NCBI GenBank assembly: GCA_013398175.1
Contig: VZRZ01003844.1
Location: forward strand, 572,731 to 636,730
Source: Climacteris rufus
Taxonomy: Eukaryota; Chordata; Aves; Passeriformes; Climacteridae
Direction: 5' to 3'
Length of the DNA: 64,000 bases
In this document: positions 12,301 to 24,300 of the stretch, in pieces
Layout: each line of letters begins with the position of its first letter
Position numbering within the stretch: position 1 is the stretch's first letter
The notes under the pieces: model-generated
The model's database searches: none
Told to the model about the DNA's origin: nothing
What the model saw: only the letters and a program-made list of their open reading frames with translations
Made by a program: the position numbers and the translations under genes

Positions 12301-15300
12301 ACACATCTGCTGACCTTGGTGAGAAGGATGATGATGTCTATAAGACTGAGGACAGTGATGACATCCATTTTGAACCTATAGTTCAGATGCCTGAAAAAGT
12401 AGAACCGTTTACAGGAGAGGAAGATGAGAAAGTGTTGTATTCCCAAAGAGTAAAGCTGTTCAGGTTTGATCCAGAAACAAGCCAGTGGAAAGAACGTGGG
12501 GTGGGCAATCTGAAGATTCTTAAAAATGAAGTTAATGGCAAAGTGAGAATATTGATGCGGCGTGAGCAGGTACTGAAGGTGTGTGCAAATCACTGGATAA
12601 CAACAACGATGAACTTGAAACAGCTGTCTGGCTCAGACAAAGCATGGATGTGGATGGCCAATGACTTCTCTGATGGTGATGCAAAATTGGAACAACTGGC
12701 AGCCAAATTCAAGACACCAGAGCAGGCTGAGGAGTTCAAACAGAAGTTTGAAGAATGTCAGAGGCTACTACTAGATATACCACTGCAGACACCCCATAAA
12801 CTTGTTGATACAGGTAGAACAGCTCAGCTTATACAGAGGGCAGAAGAAATGAAATGTGACTTAAAAGATCTCAAAACTTTTCTGACAGATGACAAAACTA
12901 AACTGTCAGAAGAGGAAAACACAAGCTCTGTTTGTGCCAGCAGTACTTCTGATTTGGTTATAAAGCCACATGCTGAAAGTACTGGCCCTACTCTGGAGTG
13001 GGATAACTATGACTTGCGTGAAGAAGCATTGGATGATAGTGTAAGTAGTTCTGTATATGCATCACCTCTTGCAAGCAGCCCTGTAAGGAAAAATTTGTTT
13101 AGATTTGGGGAGTCTACCACCGGTTTTAGTTTCAGCTTTAAATCTGCTTTAAGCCCATCGAAATCTCCTGCCAAACAGAACCAGAGTAGAACATCAGTAG
13201 GCACAGATGAAGATTCTGATGTTACTCAAGAAGAAGAGAGAGATGGACAGTACTTTGAACCTGTGGTGCCCCTGCCTGATCTCGTGGAAGTGACCAGTGG
13301 TGAGGAAAACGAGCAAGTTGTCTTCAGTCATAGAGCTAAGCTCTACAGATACGACAAAGATGCAAATCAGTGGAAAGAGAGAGGTATTGGGGATATCAAG
13401 ATACTGCAGAACTATGACAACAAACAAGTGCGTATAGTGATGAGAAGGGACCAGGTACTAAAACTCTGTGCCAATCACAGGATAACACCAGATATGAATA
13501 TACAACAAATGAAGGGATCTGATCGAGCGTGGGTATGGACTGCATGTGACTTCGCAGATGGGGAAAGGAAAGTAGAGCTTCTGGCTGTGCGATTCAAGCT
13601 GCAGGATGTTGCAGACTCCTTTAAGCAAATTTTTGATGAAGCAAAACATGCCCAAGAGAGAGAGACACTGATAACACCTCTTTCTTCTCGTGCCAATACA
13701 CCAAAGGAATCTCCATGTGGTAAAAATGCTGTAGCTGTGCTAGAAGAAACAACCAGAGAAAGAACTGATGTCAGCCATGGTGATGATACTTCTGATGTAA
13801 CTGTAGAGGTTGCAGAGGTGTCAAACACTTCTGAAACACCAACAAAAACAGTGGTTTCTCCTCCAAAGTTCGTGTTTGGATCTGAATCTGTCAAGAGCAT
13901 TTTCAGTAATGAAAAGTCAAAGACATTCACATTTGGAAATACTTCAGCCACTGGTTCTCTCTTTGGCTTCAGCTTTAATCCCCCAAGGAAGAGTGAAGGC
14001 CAAATTCCAGCATCTCAGAACACAGCACAGAAAGAACTGGAAGTCTCTGAATCACCAAAAAGCGCAAATGCTACTCAGAAGACTGTAGAAAGCAAGGCAG
14101 ACAACTTGCCTACTTCAACACAAGATGGACCCTCAAACTTCTCGTTTAGAATTCTGGAAAAAGGTGAGTGTCAATTGAACTAGTAATTTAATTCAAGTAT
14201 GCATCTTATTAAGCAGTCACCTTATTAAGCAGTCAGCTCTGTGCTATTTGTTACTCTTCATTCTCTTGAGAATATATAATTTCTTTCAGTTCTAATGCAG
14301 GTATCCACATTAGATAGAACTCTGTTCTACAGAGTTTCAACTAGAGGAGGGAATTTTAAGTCATAATTATATTTCAAATAAAAATGACAGTGTGTGATGC
14401 GGGATGGAATTTTGTTTACTGAGAATGATTTTAGATAAAGAGCTAAAACTCTGAAGTGCTGTTTCTGAATCTTGTATTTAAATACTCAAAGGATCTGTGG
14501 ATTCACTTTTTGAGACTTGGAGAGGTAGTTGATATGGTATGTACCTGAATGTTTGTTCTGAGTGGTAAACTGAGAACAGCAAATGTATGCTTCAGCAAAA
14601 TTTGCATTATCCCTGTGACTGGGTAGATGGGTATTGTGGAACTATTTTATACCTTTGTTTCATAAATTAAATATTTGCCTCTGCAATTTCAGTTGTGCAG
14701 CTTAACACCAGCTGTTAGCCTGCTTTCTTAGCCTGGAAAGAGACTGTGTGAGTTGTAGAGTTTGTCACAGTCTGAAAGACATGCACGTGCAGAAGGTGTG
14801 ACTGTGACAGGACCACAATAATGTACTGAAATGTCTTTGGGAGAAGGATGGAATGTCTCCAAATGATAAACACATACTGTCTGTTTATTAGCTAAAGTGT
14901 AATAAAGTGATGTGGCAGAAAGATGATAGCTGCAGTCCATTCACATGTGTTGGATAAGCTTGTGTAGAATTAACAGGTGAAATTTCCTGCTGTGAAATAT
15001 GACTATGGAATACTTACAGAAAATAGATAAGTCTGTTTTATCCTTTTAAAATTCCAGGTGAACACTTATATACAAACAATTTATTTTTTTAGGATTTAAT
15101 TTTAGCCTTTTTAAATCTAACCCAATGGCCTTTTGGACAAGCACATCCTCCTTGCAACCTGATAGTAAAGGTATTTACATACTGCACTGAATGTGTGATA
15201 AAAACACTCTAGCAGGCATGGACAATAACCCAGCTGTGTCAAAGCAGTTGGCTCAGTAATTCTTATTATTAACATGCATGCTGAAGGAGAGTACTCAAAA

Positions 15301-18300
15301 TTGTGTGTCTGACTACTGTATTTGTCCTGTTAAAGAATGTCTCTAGTCCTTAATATGTTTACATGAACCAACACAATGGATGGCCCTGTTTAAGCTTTTG
15401 GCTTCTGTTTGCCTTATTTTTTGAGGACATCTGCCCTGCACTTCTCTATCACAGTTTTACTAAGCCTGTACACTAGATGTTTTGAATTCCTCTTTTCTAG
15501 AGAAATTAAATGGTTATTTTCAGGGAATATGTCTCATAGTGCCTAATATGGTCTACTCCATGTCAGTGAAATGTATCTGAAGTTCTTGGGACAGGTTATC
15601 CAGTAAAGAGCTGGAATGTATTTAGCCTCTGTGGAAATGTTCAATTCAGTTTCCTGATTATCAGTGTTAACTGCTGCACTGTTAAAAAACAAAGTACACA
15701 GAAATGAGAGAGCCAACTCCTTAGCTGCTGCTTATTTGTTTGTACTTCATGTATAATCTGAAGTCCACCTTAGCTGTTTAGCAAACTTCTGCTGAGTAAC
15801 CAATTTGTTTACATTCAGACCTTGTAAACAAAACTGTTACAGTTTATATTTTGATTATATGTTACTACCAGTGCTTCTTGCAAGTATGCTTGCTGTCAGC
15901 ATACTTAACACAGTTTCAACAGTATTTTAATTTTAAATAACAAACTTCTAGTCTGCATAAGGCAGTTGTCTAATGTTAGTGTCTCACATTGTTTAAAAAT
16001 GTCATTCAAGAAGCTGTTCTTTGTTAAGCACTGAACTCCTGTTCTGTATATATAACCTCAAGTCACCTGCTCTGTGTTTTTAGACATCCCTGTGGATGGA
16101 GTTGATTAACATTTCAGTTCCACTTTCATCATTTGATGTCTGTAATGTCAAGTGATTAAGCATTCTGTGCCAATGCACACAATGCAAGAACTTTTCCTAC
16201 CTCAAATTGATCCTGGTTTTACATTGGGGGCATATGCCTGGGGGGATGTATTTAAAGAAACAAACAAGATAAGCCTTTCTGGTGGTTCAGACTGTTCTTC
16301 ACTTTTACTTTTTTGATAATTAGGTTATCATTATATATTTAGTGATTTATTTACACTTGATAATTGTCTTCAGTGTAACATTTTGGTCTTTGAGCTCTGA
16401 CTTTATAATAAAGGATTTTGAGAAGTCCTTTCTAAATTAGGTTTTCAAGCCTACCCATTACAGCTATAATATGAGGCTTTCTCATGGGCAACTTCTTTCA
16501 GGATTTGGCTTCTGAGTTGTGCTAGGACAACACTCAAAAGAAATTTTAACCTCACAGTAGTTCTGCACCTCCATGTGAAAGTATTTAAGTTTTTCTCAGG
16601 TCACCTTTGTGTAAGTTCTTGTTTTGGTTTCTGATGGGCTAAATTAATTTCTTCTCAGTAGCTGGTACAGTGCTGGGTTTTGGACCTGTGTCAAGGACTC
16701 CTTTTTGTTTCATGCTGAGCCAATGAGGAGGTACACAAAAAAAACCAGAGAGGTAACATTGCTGGGATAGGTGACCCAAACTGGCCAGAGGGATATTCCA
16801 CACCAAAGAGCATCATGCCCAGTATATGAAGTGGGGAAGTTACCTGGAAGAGGGGTCTGTAGGGATGAAGGGACAGGGTCTGGCATTGGTCAGTGGTGGT
16901 GAGCAGTTGTATTGTGCATCCCTTGTTTTGCCCTGAGTTTTATTTTTTCCTTTAAATATTATTATTATTTACTATTTTTAGATTTCATTTTACTATTACT
17001 GTATTTAACTTCTATTTCAATTACTAAACTGTTCTTATCTCATATTTTACTTTTGATTCTCCTCCCCTTTCTACCAGGTGTGGGCCAGCAGCTTTGTGGT
17101 GCTTACTTGCTATGTGGGTGTAAACCACACCAGTGCTTGAAAAGTTTGAGTCATATCAGTTGCAGGTTACTGTAGATGATGCACACTTTAGGGTTTAAAC
17201 TGGTGCTTTCCTCTTATATCCAGAAGATATTAATTAATAAATGCAGGAGAGAAAATATCAATATTGTGACTAGATAGAGAGATTTAGGCCTAGCTGCTCT
17301 TAATGGCAGTTCAAAAAAAAAAAGGCAAAAATGACAGTACAGTGTTGAAAAGAACTGTTGTGCATGGTATTGTCCTGAATTTTGTTTCTTCCATATACTA
17401 ACAATGTTTTGTGTGGACTTTTTCCTCCAGAGTAGAAAATTCTAATACCCTAAACCTGACAGTCTTTTCAGACTATGTTTTATGTGTGCACTGCTCTTTA
17501 TTTCATGGCTACCTGTGAAGAGATATTTAAGCTGTTTCCAGCAGTAATGTTTGTACTTAAACTCTGTTGTCATTTTGAGTGGATGTTTGGAACACTAAAA
17601 TCTTATTCCAGTGTTGGATAGATCAGTTTCATGGGGAACTTTACCCATTGACTAATCTGAAGTGACCTTGAATGTATTTCTCTTAGGCAGCCCTTTTGCC
17701 CAAAGGGTACTGTAGAAACTGGATGATAACTCTTTTTACATGCTGTCAAAGCTGATGAGGGTGGTAAAACGCTGGGACAGTGACATTTGTTGCCACGGTC
17801 TTCTAGCTAGCTTTCTACTGCTCAAACTAAAGAAAGCACATGCTTTTACCATCTACCTGACTGACTTGAAATAACTTTTTTTGTTGTCAAACACAAATTT
17901 TGAAAAATTTTCTAATCCTAAGGAGAGCTGTTTTTTTGCTGTAGGACTAAATGCTCCGCACTTAAACCTCTGGTGAACTTGGTGTAAGTCTACTTGGCCC
18001 AATTAAGACACATGCTTAACTAATCTGAGAGAATAAAACACATGGTAATATGCAGGATACCTGCATATATTTATAACATAGTACTAGATGTACTTCTAAT
18101 TCTTAAATCAGCTAGGGTGAGTGAGTTTTTTGGATAAGACTCTGAGATGATGTATGAAAACATCCATAGCCTGCTGGCATGATATGAACTACTGACATCT
18201 ACCAATCTTATCAAAAAGGATTAGTCTACAAGAGTGCTGGTGATGGGCTTGAGTTACTTTTATATTGTGGTGTATAAATACTTGAAGTTATCAACTTGTA

Positions 18301-21300
18301 ATCAAAGGGAGAGTAGGTTGGGGCAAAGACTGCAGGGATAATACTTTGAAAAAGACAGGTTTGGGATTTTGCTTTTTCTTTATACTGCTCTTAGTCTAGG
18401 GGAAGATACTAGTGAGAAAAAAACAGACTTACTTTAGTGTGTCAGTTGTGTCAGAGGATCAGGGAACATGTCTTAAACATTACATGTCTCTTCTGTCCTT
18501 CTCTTGCAATGATGAGTGTTAAATTGTATGATCAGGAAAATCAGTGTTTTTCAGGAACTGAGTAGTAATTTGATTTTTAGCTGAAGATTTAATTTTTCTT
18601 TGACTACACTGTGCCACAAATTTATCTTTTTTTTTTTAATGAAAAGCACAGTGAATTCTTGAGACCACCATTCAAATTCTGCTAACTAACTCAACTCTGG
18701 AGAATGTTTGCAAATAGGCTGAGGTACTAAAGCAATCAGATTGTTCTTAGAAATGGCTGATGTGAGGCTATTCATGTGCTTATGGCGTAATTCCTATAAA
18801 TAGTTCATAGATTTGTTTCTTAGACCTTTGTCCCCAAACTCCTGTTCTCCAAACAACACTTAAACCTAAACAAGCAGAACCCCAACCAAACCACACTTGA
18901 TGTTTAAGTTGCTATATCCTCCCTCTTTGCTTCCATTCTCTCACTATAAGTGGAAATACTTGTTTCCAAAGCTGTCTGTTCTTACAGTCATATGCAGTTT
19001 ATCTGCAGTTTGCTCTAGGCTTTACTTTCAGCTTTAACCTTTTCACTGGTCATGCACCGTTCTCAATACCAATAGAATGAACAATTTAATGTTGAAGGAG
19101 AGAAGACCAAAAACTAAATAATAAAATGGATGGTGATATTTGTCCTTGCTGGAAAAGGTAGTTAAATAGGCTGAAAGCAGTGGTTTTTGTTGTTTAATAG
19201 TGGAAGTAAAAATTACTCTACTTTTATAATTAAAGTTTCAGCAACAGCTATTATGGTAAATTGAGATTAGCTAATAAAAAGCTCAGATATGCTATAGGTA
19301 ATCTGAAATAAGTTCTATTCAATTGCTTGGACAGATTGTTGTACATAGTTTCAGTTTTTCTCAGGCCTGAAGTTTTCCTATTTACCTCTGTTTGACACCT
19401 CTGTGCCTCGTCTCAATAGCCATATTTTATTTGACATGAGGACTTAATTAAACAATCCTTTTAACAATATAAAATGCAGCTATATTCCTGTGTTAATACT
19501 TGAATTCCAAAAGAATAGAACAGGATGTAACTGGGCATGCATGTTAGGCTTTCTTAAGTTTTGCTGTTCTGTCCTAGCATCCTGAAGTTTGATTTTTGTT
19601 TCTTGTGTATCAACAGAAAATATGTAGGCCCTTAGAATTAATTCAGTTCTGTAATAATGTGGGGTTAATGTTATTTCCTGTTCTGCAATTATTCAGTTTT
19701 AATGATTTGTTAATCTCTATAAAAAAGCTGAGAAGACCACAGTGTCAGAAGATGATGTTCCATCTGATGAGGTGGTCATAGTTTACGAGTTAACACCTAC
19801 CCCTGAACAGAGAGCTCTTGCTGACTTCCTCAAGCTCCCTTCAACGTTCTTCTGTTACAAGAATAAGCCTGGCTATGTGAGTGACGAGGATGATGGTAAG
19901 GAACAGCAAAGTTTATATTTGTACTGCCTTTTCTTGGGGAAAGGGTGTAATATGCTGCACTGGTACAGCCCCACCTTGAGCACTGTGTGCAGTTTGGGTG
20001 CCTCTGTGTAAGAAGGACATCAAACTGTTGGAGGGTGACCAAGATGAGTGGCCTTGAGTGCCAGACGCAGGAGAAGTGACTGAGGTCACTTGGTTTGTTC
20101 AGCTTGGAGAAGTCGAGGCTGAGGGGTGACCTTGTCACAGTCTACAGCTTCCTCCAGGGCATCAGCAGAGGTGGAGGTGCTGATCTCCTCTCTCTGGTGC
20201 TCAGTGACAGGACATGAGGAAATGGAATGAAGCTGTCAGGGGAAGTTCACATTAGGAAAAGGTTCTTCACTGAGAGGGTGGTCAGGCACTGAACAGGCTC
20301 CCCAGGACAGTAGTTAGAGCAGCAAGCCTGTCAGAGTACAAGCAACATCTGGATGATGATCTTAGTCATATAGCTTGGTTTTAGGCAGCCCTGCAGGGAG
20401 CAGAGAGCTGCAGTTGGTGATCCTTATGGGTCCCTTTCAACTCGAGATACTCAGTGAATGCTGTTAGAACAATTAGACACTCAAATATTTGTGTTTGGGC
20501 CAATGGGAAATAATCCTGTCAATGTCCTTAGGGCCAAAGATGTACACTCAAGTCTTCAAGACAGAATAATATAACGGAGGCCCAGGAGTGACTAATGGGA
20601 ATTTGTCTTGTGTATTATGGGTGTTGATGACGTTACCAAGGCAGTTGGTTAGGTGTGGTAGTTTGACAGGGTCTGGTTTTTTGGGTGTGGTAGGAGCCAA
20701 AAAGATGGCTCCTGTGAAAAGCTGCCAGAAGCTTCCACAGCCATCCAGCAGAGCCACTCTCTGATAGCCCTGAAGATGGACGTGCTGCTGGCCATGGCTG
20801 GGCCAATTAAAGATGAAGGTAATGCCTCTGTGACAACGTATTTGAGAAGGAGTCCCAGATAGTGTGCGAGCACCACAGCTGTAGCTAGATAAAGGAGGAG
20901 GACTAAGAACAGTGTAGAAGAAACAGCAAATATGGACAGCACCAAGGTCAGCCAAGAAGAAGAAAGGGGGAGGAGGTGCTTCAAACACTGAAGCTGAGAC
21001 ATCTTCACAGCTGTGGTCTGTGGTAAGGATGTTATTGGTGCTGCACCCCCGATTGGAGACAGAGGTTCACCCCAGCCGTGGGGAAGGTGTCCATGCTGGA
21101 GCAGGAGGGTTGGATGCCTAGAGGACTGTGTTCTGTGTGGGTCAAAAGATAAAGAAGCCTTTACTCTGTGCTTGCTGGTGGGAGTCTTTATTGGTAAAAG
21201 AGCTTCACCCTGAATGGGACTCGGCTTTGGAAGGACTTTATCTTCTTGGTAGTGACCCAGTGGCGACTGGATCAGATGAACTGTGTTATCTGATGAGAGA

Positions 21301-24300
21301 ATGTCACTTTGTAGCAGTATGGAAATGGGAATAACACCACAGAGGCTGCGAAGATTACTGCCCCCCAGCAGTCACAGTGGAAGGAAAACACCTCGAAGGA
21401 GTGAACTGACCAGAAACACCCCCTGTCCCCCTTCTCCTTGCTTTATTTTGGGCAAGGAGGGAGGCATTTGGGGGGCAGAAAGTGTTTTTATGAGCTTCTT
21501 TTGCTTATTCCTCTGACTTTGTGATAAATTCACTTCATCACTTTTTAAGTTTGAGCCTGTTTTGCCTGTCTGGGATAGTTAATTGGAATGTTTTTCTCTC
21601 AGAATGGTCTTTATCTCAGCTTGGTAAAATACATCATTAAAAAATTCCTTTCCCCTGTCCATCTGCGGGGGGGCGGGGTGAGCTGCTTTTGTGGGCGCTT
21701 TGGCATTTGGCCAGAGCTCAAACCACGACATTAGGTAAGAGTAAATAATCAGATACTTGAGCAAGAGACTTAGTTTACTAAACATTTTGAGACAAATGCA
21801 AGACAGTCTTTATTGGAACTCAGGTTCCCTAAATTATGTATTAATGGCTTATTTTTCTTCTAGAGCAAATTCCTAATAATAATAATAAAGCTGATCTTAT
21901 TTTATGTTAAACCTTACTGCATGTAACTAAATTACTGTTGATTTATCCAGCAGCAAATACTTTAAATGTAAATTCTGAAGCATCATATTCAACAGAAAAT
22001 GGGAGAAGATAAGCCCCCTCCCACAAATACATGAGCTTGCAAGTTTTTACATACTAAATTGTCCATCTTCTTTCCCAAATCTGTTTAGTGGTACTCTTCA
22101 TAAATATTAAATTACCCAGTAAGAAATGCATTTTCTGAAAACAAAACCTGTGCCATGTATCTGTAGCAATCTAGGCTGAGAAAAAGTATTAACAGCACAT
22201 TGGAGCACATGTATGCAAAACTAGAAGTGAAAGCTTAGTTTTTGACTCATGTAACTCTTAAAACATAAGCAACAACTATGTATGCTTGCTAGCCTTGTGA
22301 GTTGGAAGGGCTTAGAAGACTTCTCTGACCCAGAGGATGCCTGATATCTTATGCTTGTTTCCTGTATTTAAGATGAAGACTATGAAACAGCTGTTAAGAA
22401 ACTTAATGGAAGACTCTATCCCAGTGATTTGGAAGACAAAAAGAAAGGGCAAGGTCCTGTAAAAGGTATGTCTTAAGAAACTTTAATTATTATGCTTTCT
22501 GTCCTGAAACATAAGCTCTGAATCTGAAAGACACATGAGCAGAGATTAATTTTGTTTCCTGGAATGGTTTTTAGAAGCACAGATCATGGGAGCAGGAAAA
22601 CTGCATCTCAAAGTACAGTGTTAAGTTCAGGATGCTAAACTGTTAGCAGTAAAGGGGTACCTGAAAGAGAAATGTATATTCCAGGTCATCTTTAAGCAAA
22701 AACATCAAAGTCTCTTATCTTGAGCTCCTTCTGAATATGAAAAATTCAGCTTGGCATGATACTGCTCAAGAGAAAGTTGTCTTCATCTTTGAATGCTTGC
22801 TACTTCTGCAGTTACTCAATTCAAGCTTGAGTTAATATTGTTCAATTAAAAAAAAAGCTGTTTGGTCTTTATAGTAAAAATAGAGGTGTAGACAACTTGC
22901 TTGTATTTGTCTGACTGTGCCTCAGATGCCTCAGACTTTAGTGTTGTGTAACTTGAAATCTGGGTAGGTAATTTAGTGATGAAGTTTTGGGGGCTTTTTT
23001 GAGGATATATGCTAGAAGGATGGAGTTTTGAGCCATCTCAAATATGAGGAAATATTGAAGGAAGCTATTAGTAGTGGCAGCTGCAAGATGGAATTCATCA
23101 TTGCATGGGAATTCCCTGATAGCATTAGAAAACCATGTATGTTGTGTTTTAAATTCTAGTCACCCCAAGTTTAGTTAGTTTTCACTTCCACTATTTAAAC
23201 AGAAATGCTGTTTGGTAACTCCTGTCTTCAAGTTGCTCTGGCTATCATGAGGGTAATTTATAATGTAGGTGCCAAAATTTTTCAGTATTTACCTGCCTTC
23301 ACAGCTATTTTCCTCTAATTCTTTATAGTAGACCTTGCAGGAAAAAGTGAATTCAACAGTGAAAGAGAATCTGCTGCTACTTGGGAGCAGAAACCAGCTC
23401 CTGAGGAGAAAGCTGAAGCAAAAGCTCTGCAGGTACCTTCTGCATCTGTGTGTGGAGTCAGCAGTGATACTGAAGGTGGCAGTCCAGAAGACTTAAAGTC
23501 AGAAGCTAAAATTGAAGAAATGAAAGTAAGAGCTAAATCTTTACTGAACTTCTTGTTGTTAAACTTGTACAATTACTTCATATACATGTGAGACACTACA
23601 GTTTTAGAACTAAAACATCCAGTGGGCAAAAACTATTGGAGTTTTTTGTAGCTGTGCCTCACGTCTTTGCCAACACTGAAACAGAAGATTGATTTCAGGA
23701 AATAATAGTACTTTTTGAAAGCATACTACTTCAAAGATACTTCAGTCTCTTGTCAAGTTAAGATCCTTGTGTGTTAAGTGTAATGAAAAACTTCAGAAAG
23801 CTTGCAATAACTTTTCTTGCTGTTCTTTTTTTTTTTCTGAAAGAAGTGTTCTTAGTCTCCTGGGGAGGAGGTTTGAATCCTAAGGTCTTCTAGCTTATGT
23901 GCCTACTACATTACCTTTTTTATTAATTGCAGGAGAATAAAGTTGCAAGCCCAAGGGATTTAGCCTATACCAGTAAGGAAGAAATACCTACTTTGTCAAC
24001 AGATGAGGTGACAGTACTTGTCCAGTCAGCTACCAGCAGTGAGGAACCACATTCCACCACAGAAACTGTGCAAGTATCACAGACTTTATCACGAGCTGAT
24101 GACAAACCTGTAGACTTGTCAACTAAAAAGAGTGATTCAGATGCTTCAGAGTCAACACAAGGTAAGGTCAGGGGTATGTTCTGAGTTGGTTTTTTTTGTA
24201 AGAAACTAAATGTGCTTTTCTGTAGGTCAGTTCATCTGCTGTAGGTGCAGTCTTAGGGGGAAGTAGTATCAGTACTGACTTAGTAGCATAGATACCAATC

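Larger units (their letters stand above)
14164..19727 (+). other. RANBP2: RANBP2 intron 20 (5.6 kb): candidate cassette exon and one solo LTR
   Basis: Donor gtgagt, acceptor ataaaaaag (weak, A-rich). It holds a 78-bp candidate exon (15093-15170), a solo LTR (16620-17132), a short tandem repeat of cttattaagcagtca (14205-14219 and 14221-14235), and an AATAAA at 14377-14382. The rest is unique AT-rich sequence with no coding signal I can recognise. Confidence 0.8.
19896..22372 (+). other. RANBP2: RANBP2 intron 21 with CR1 and solo LTR
   Basis: About 64% of this 2.5-kb intron is mobile DNA: a sense CR1 3' end (about 19951-20460) and a sense solo LTR (20654-21730). The remainder is AT-rich with no other recognisable element. 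Confidence 0.8.

Noticed and set aside
13475..13951. 158-codon minus-strand open frame within RANBP2 exon 20
   Set aside because: Antisense shadow of a highly conserved coding exon encoding RanBD3.
14205..14235. Two 15-bp direct repeats of cttattaagcagtca
   Set aside because: A small slippage duplication in an intron without further structure.
20548..21008. Two overlapping minus-strand open frames (146 and 119 codons)
   Set aside because: Both lie mainly inside the solo LTR in antisense and resemble no retroviral or host protein.
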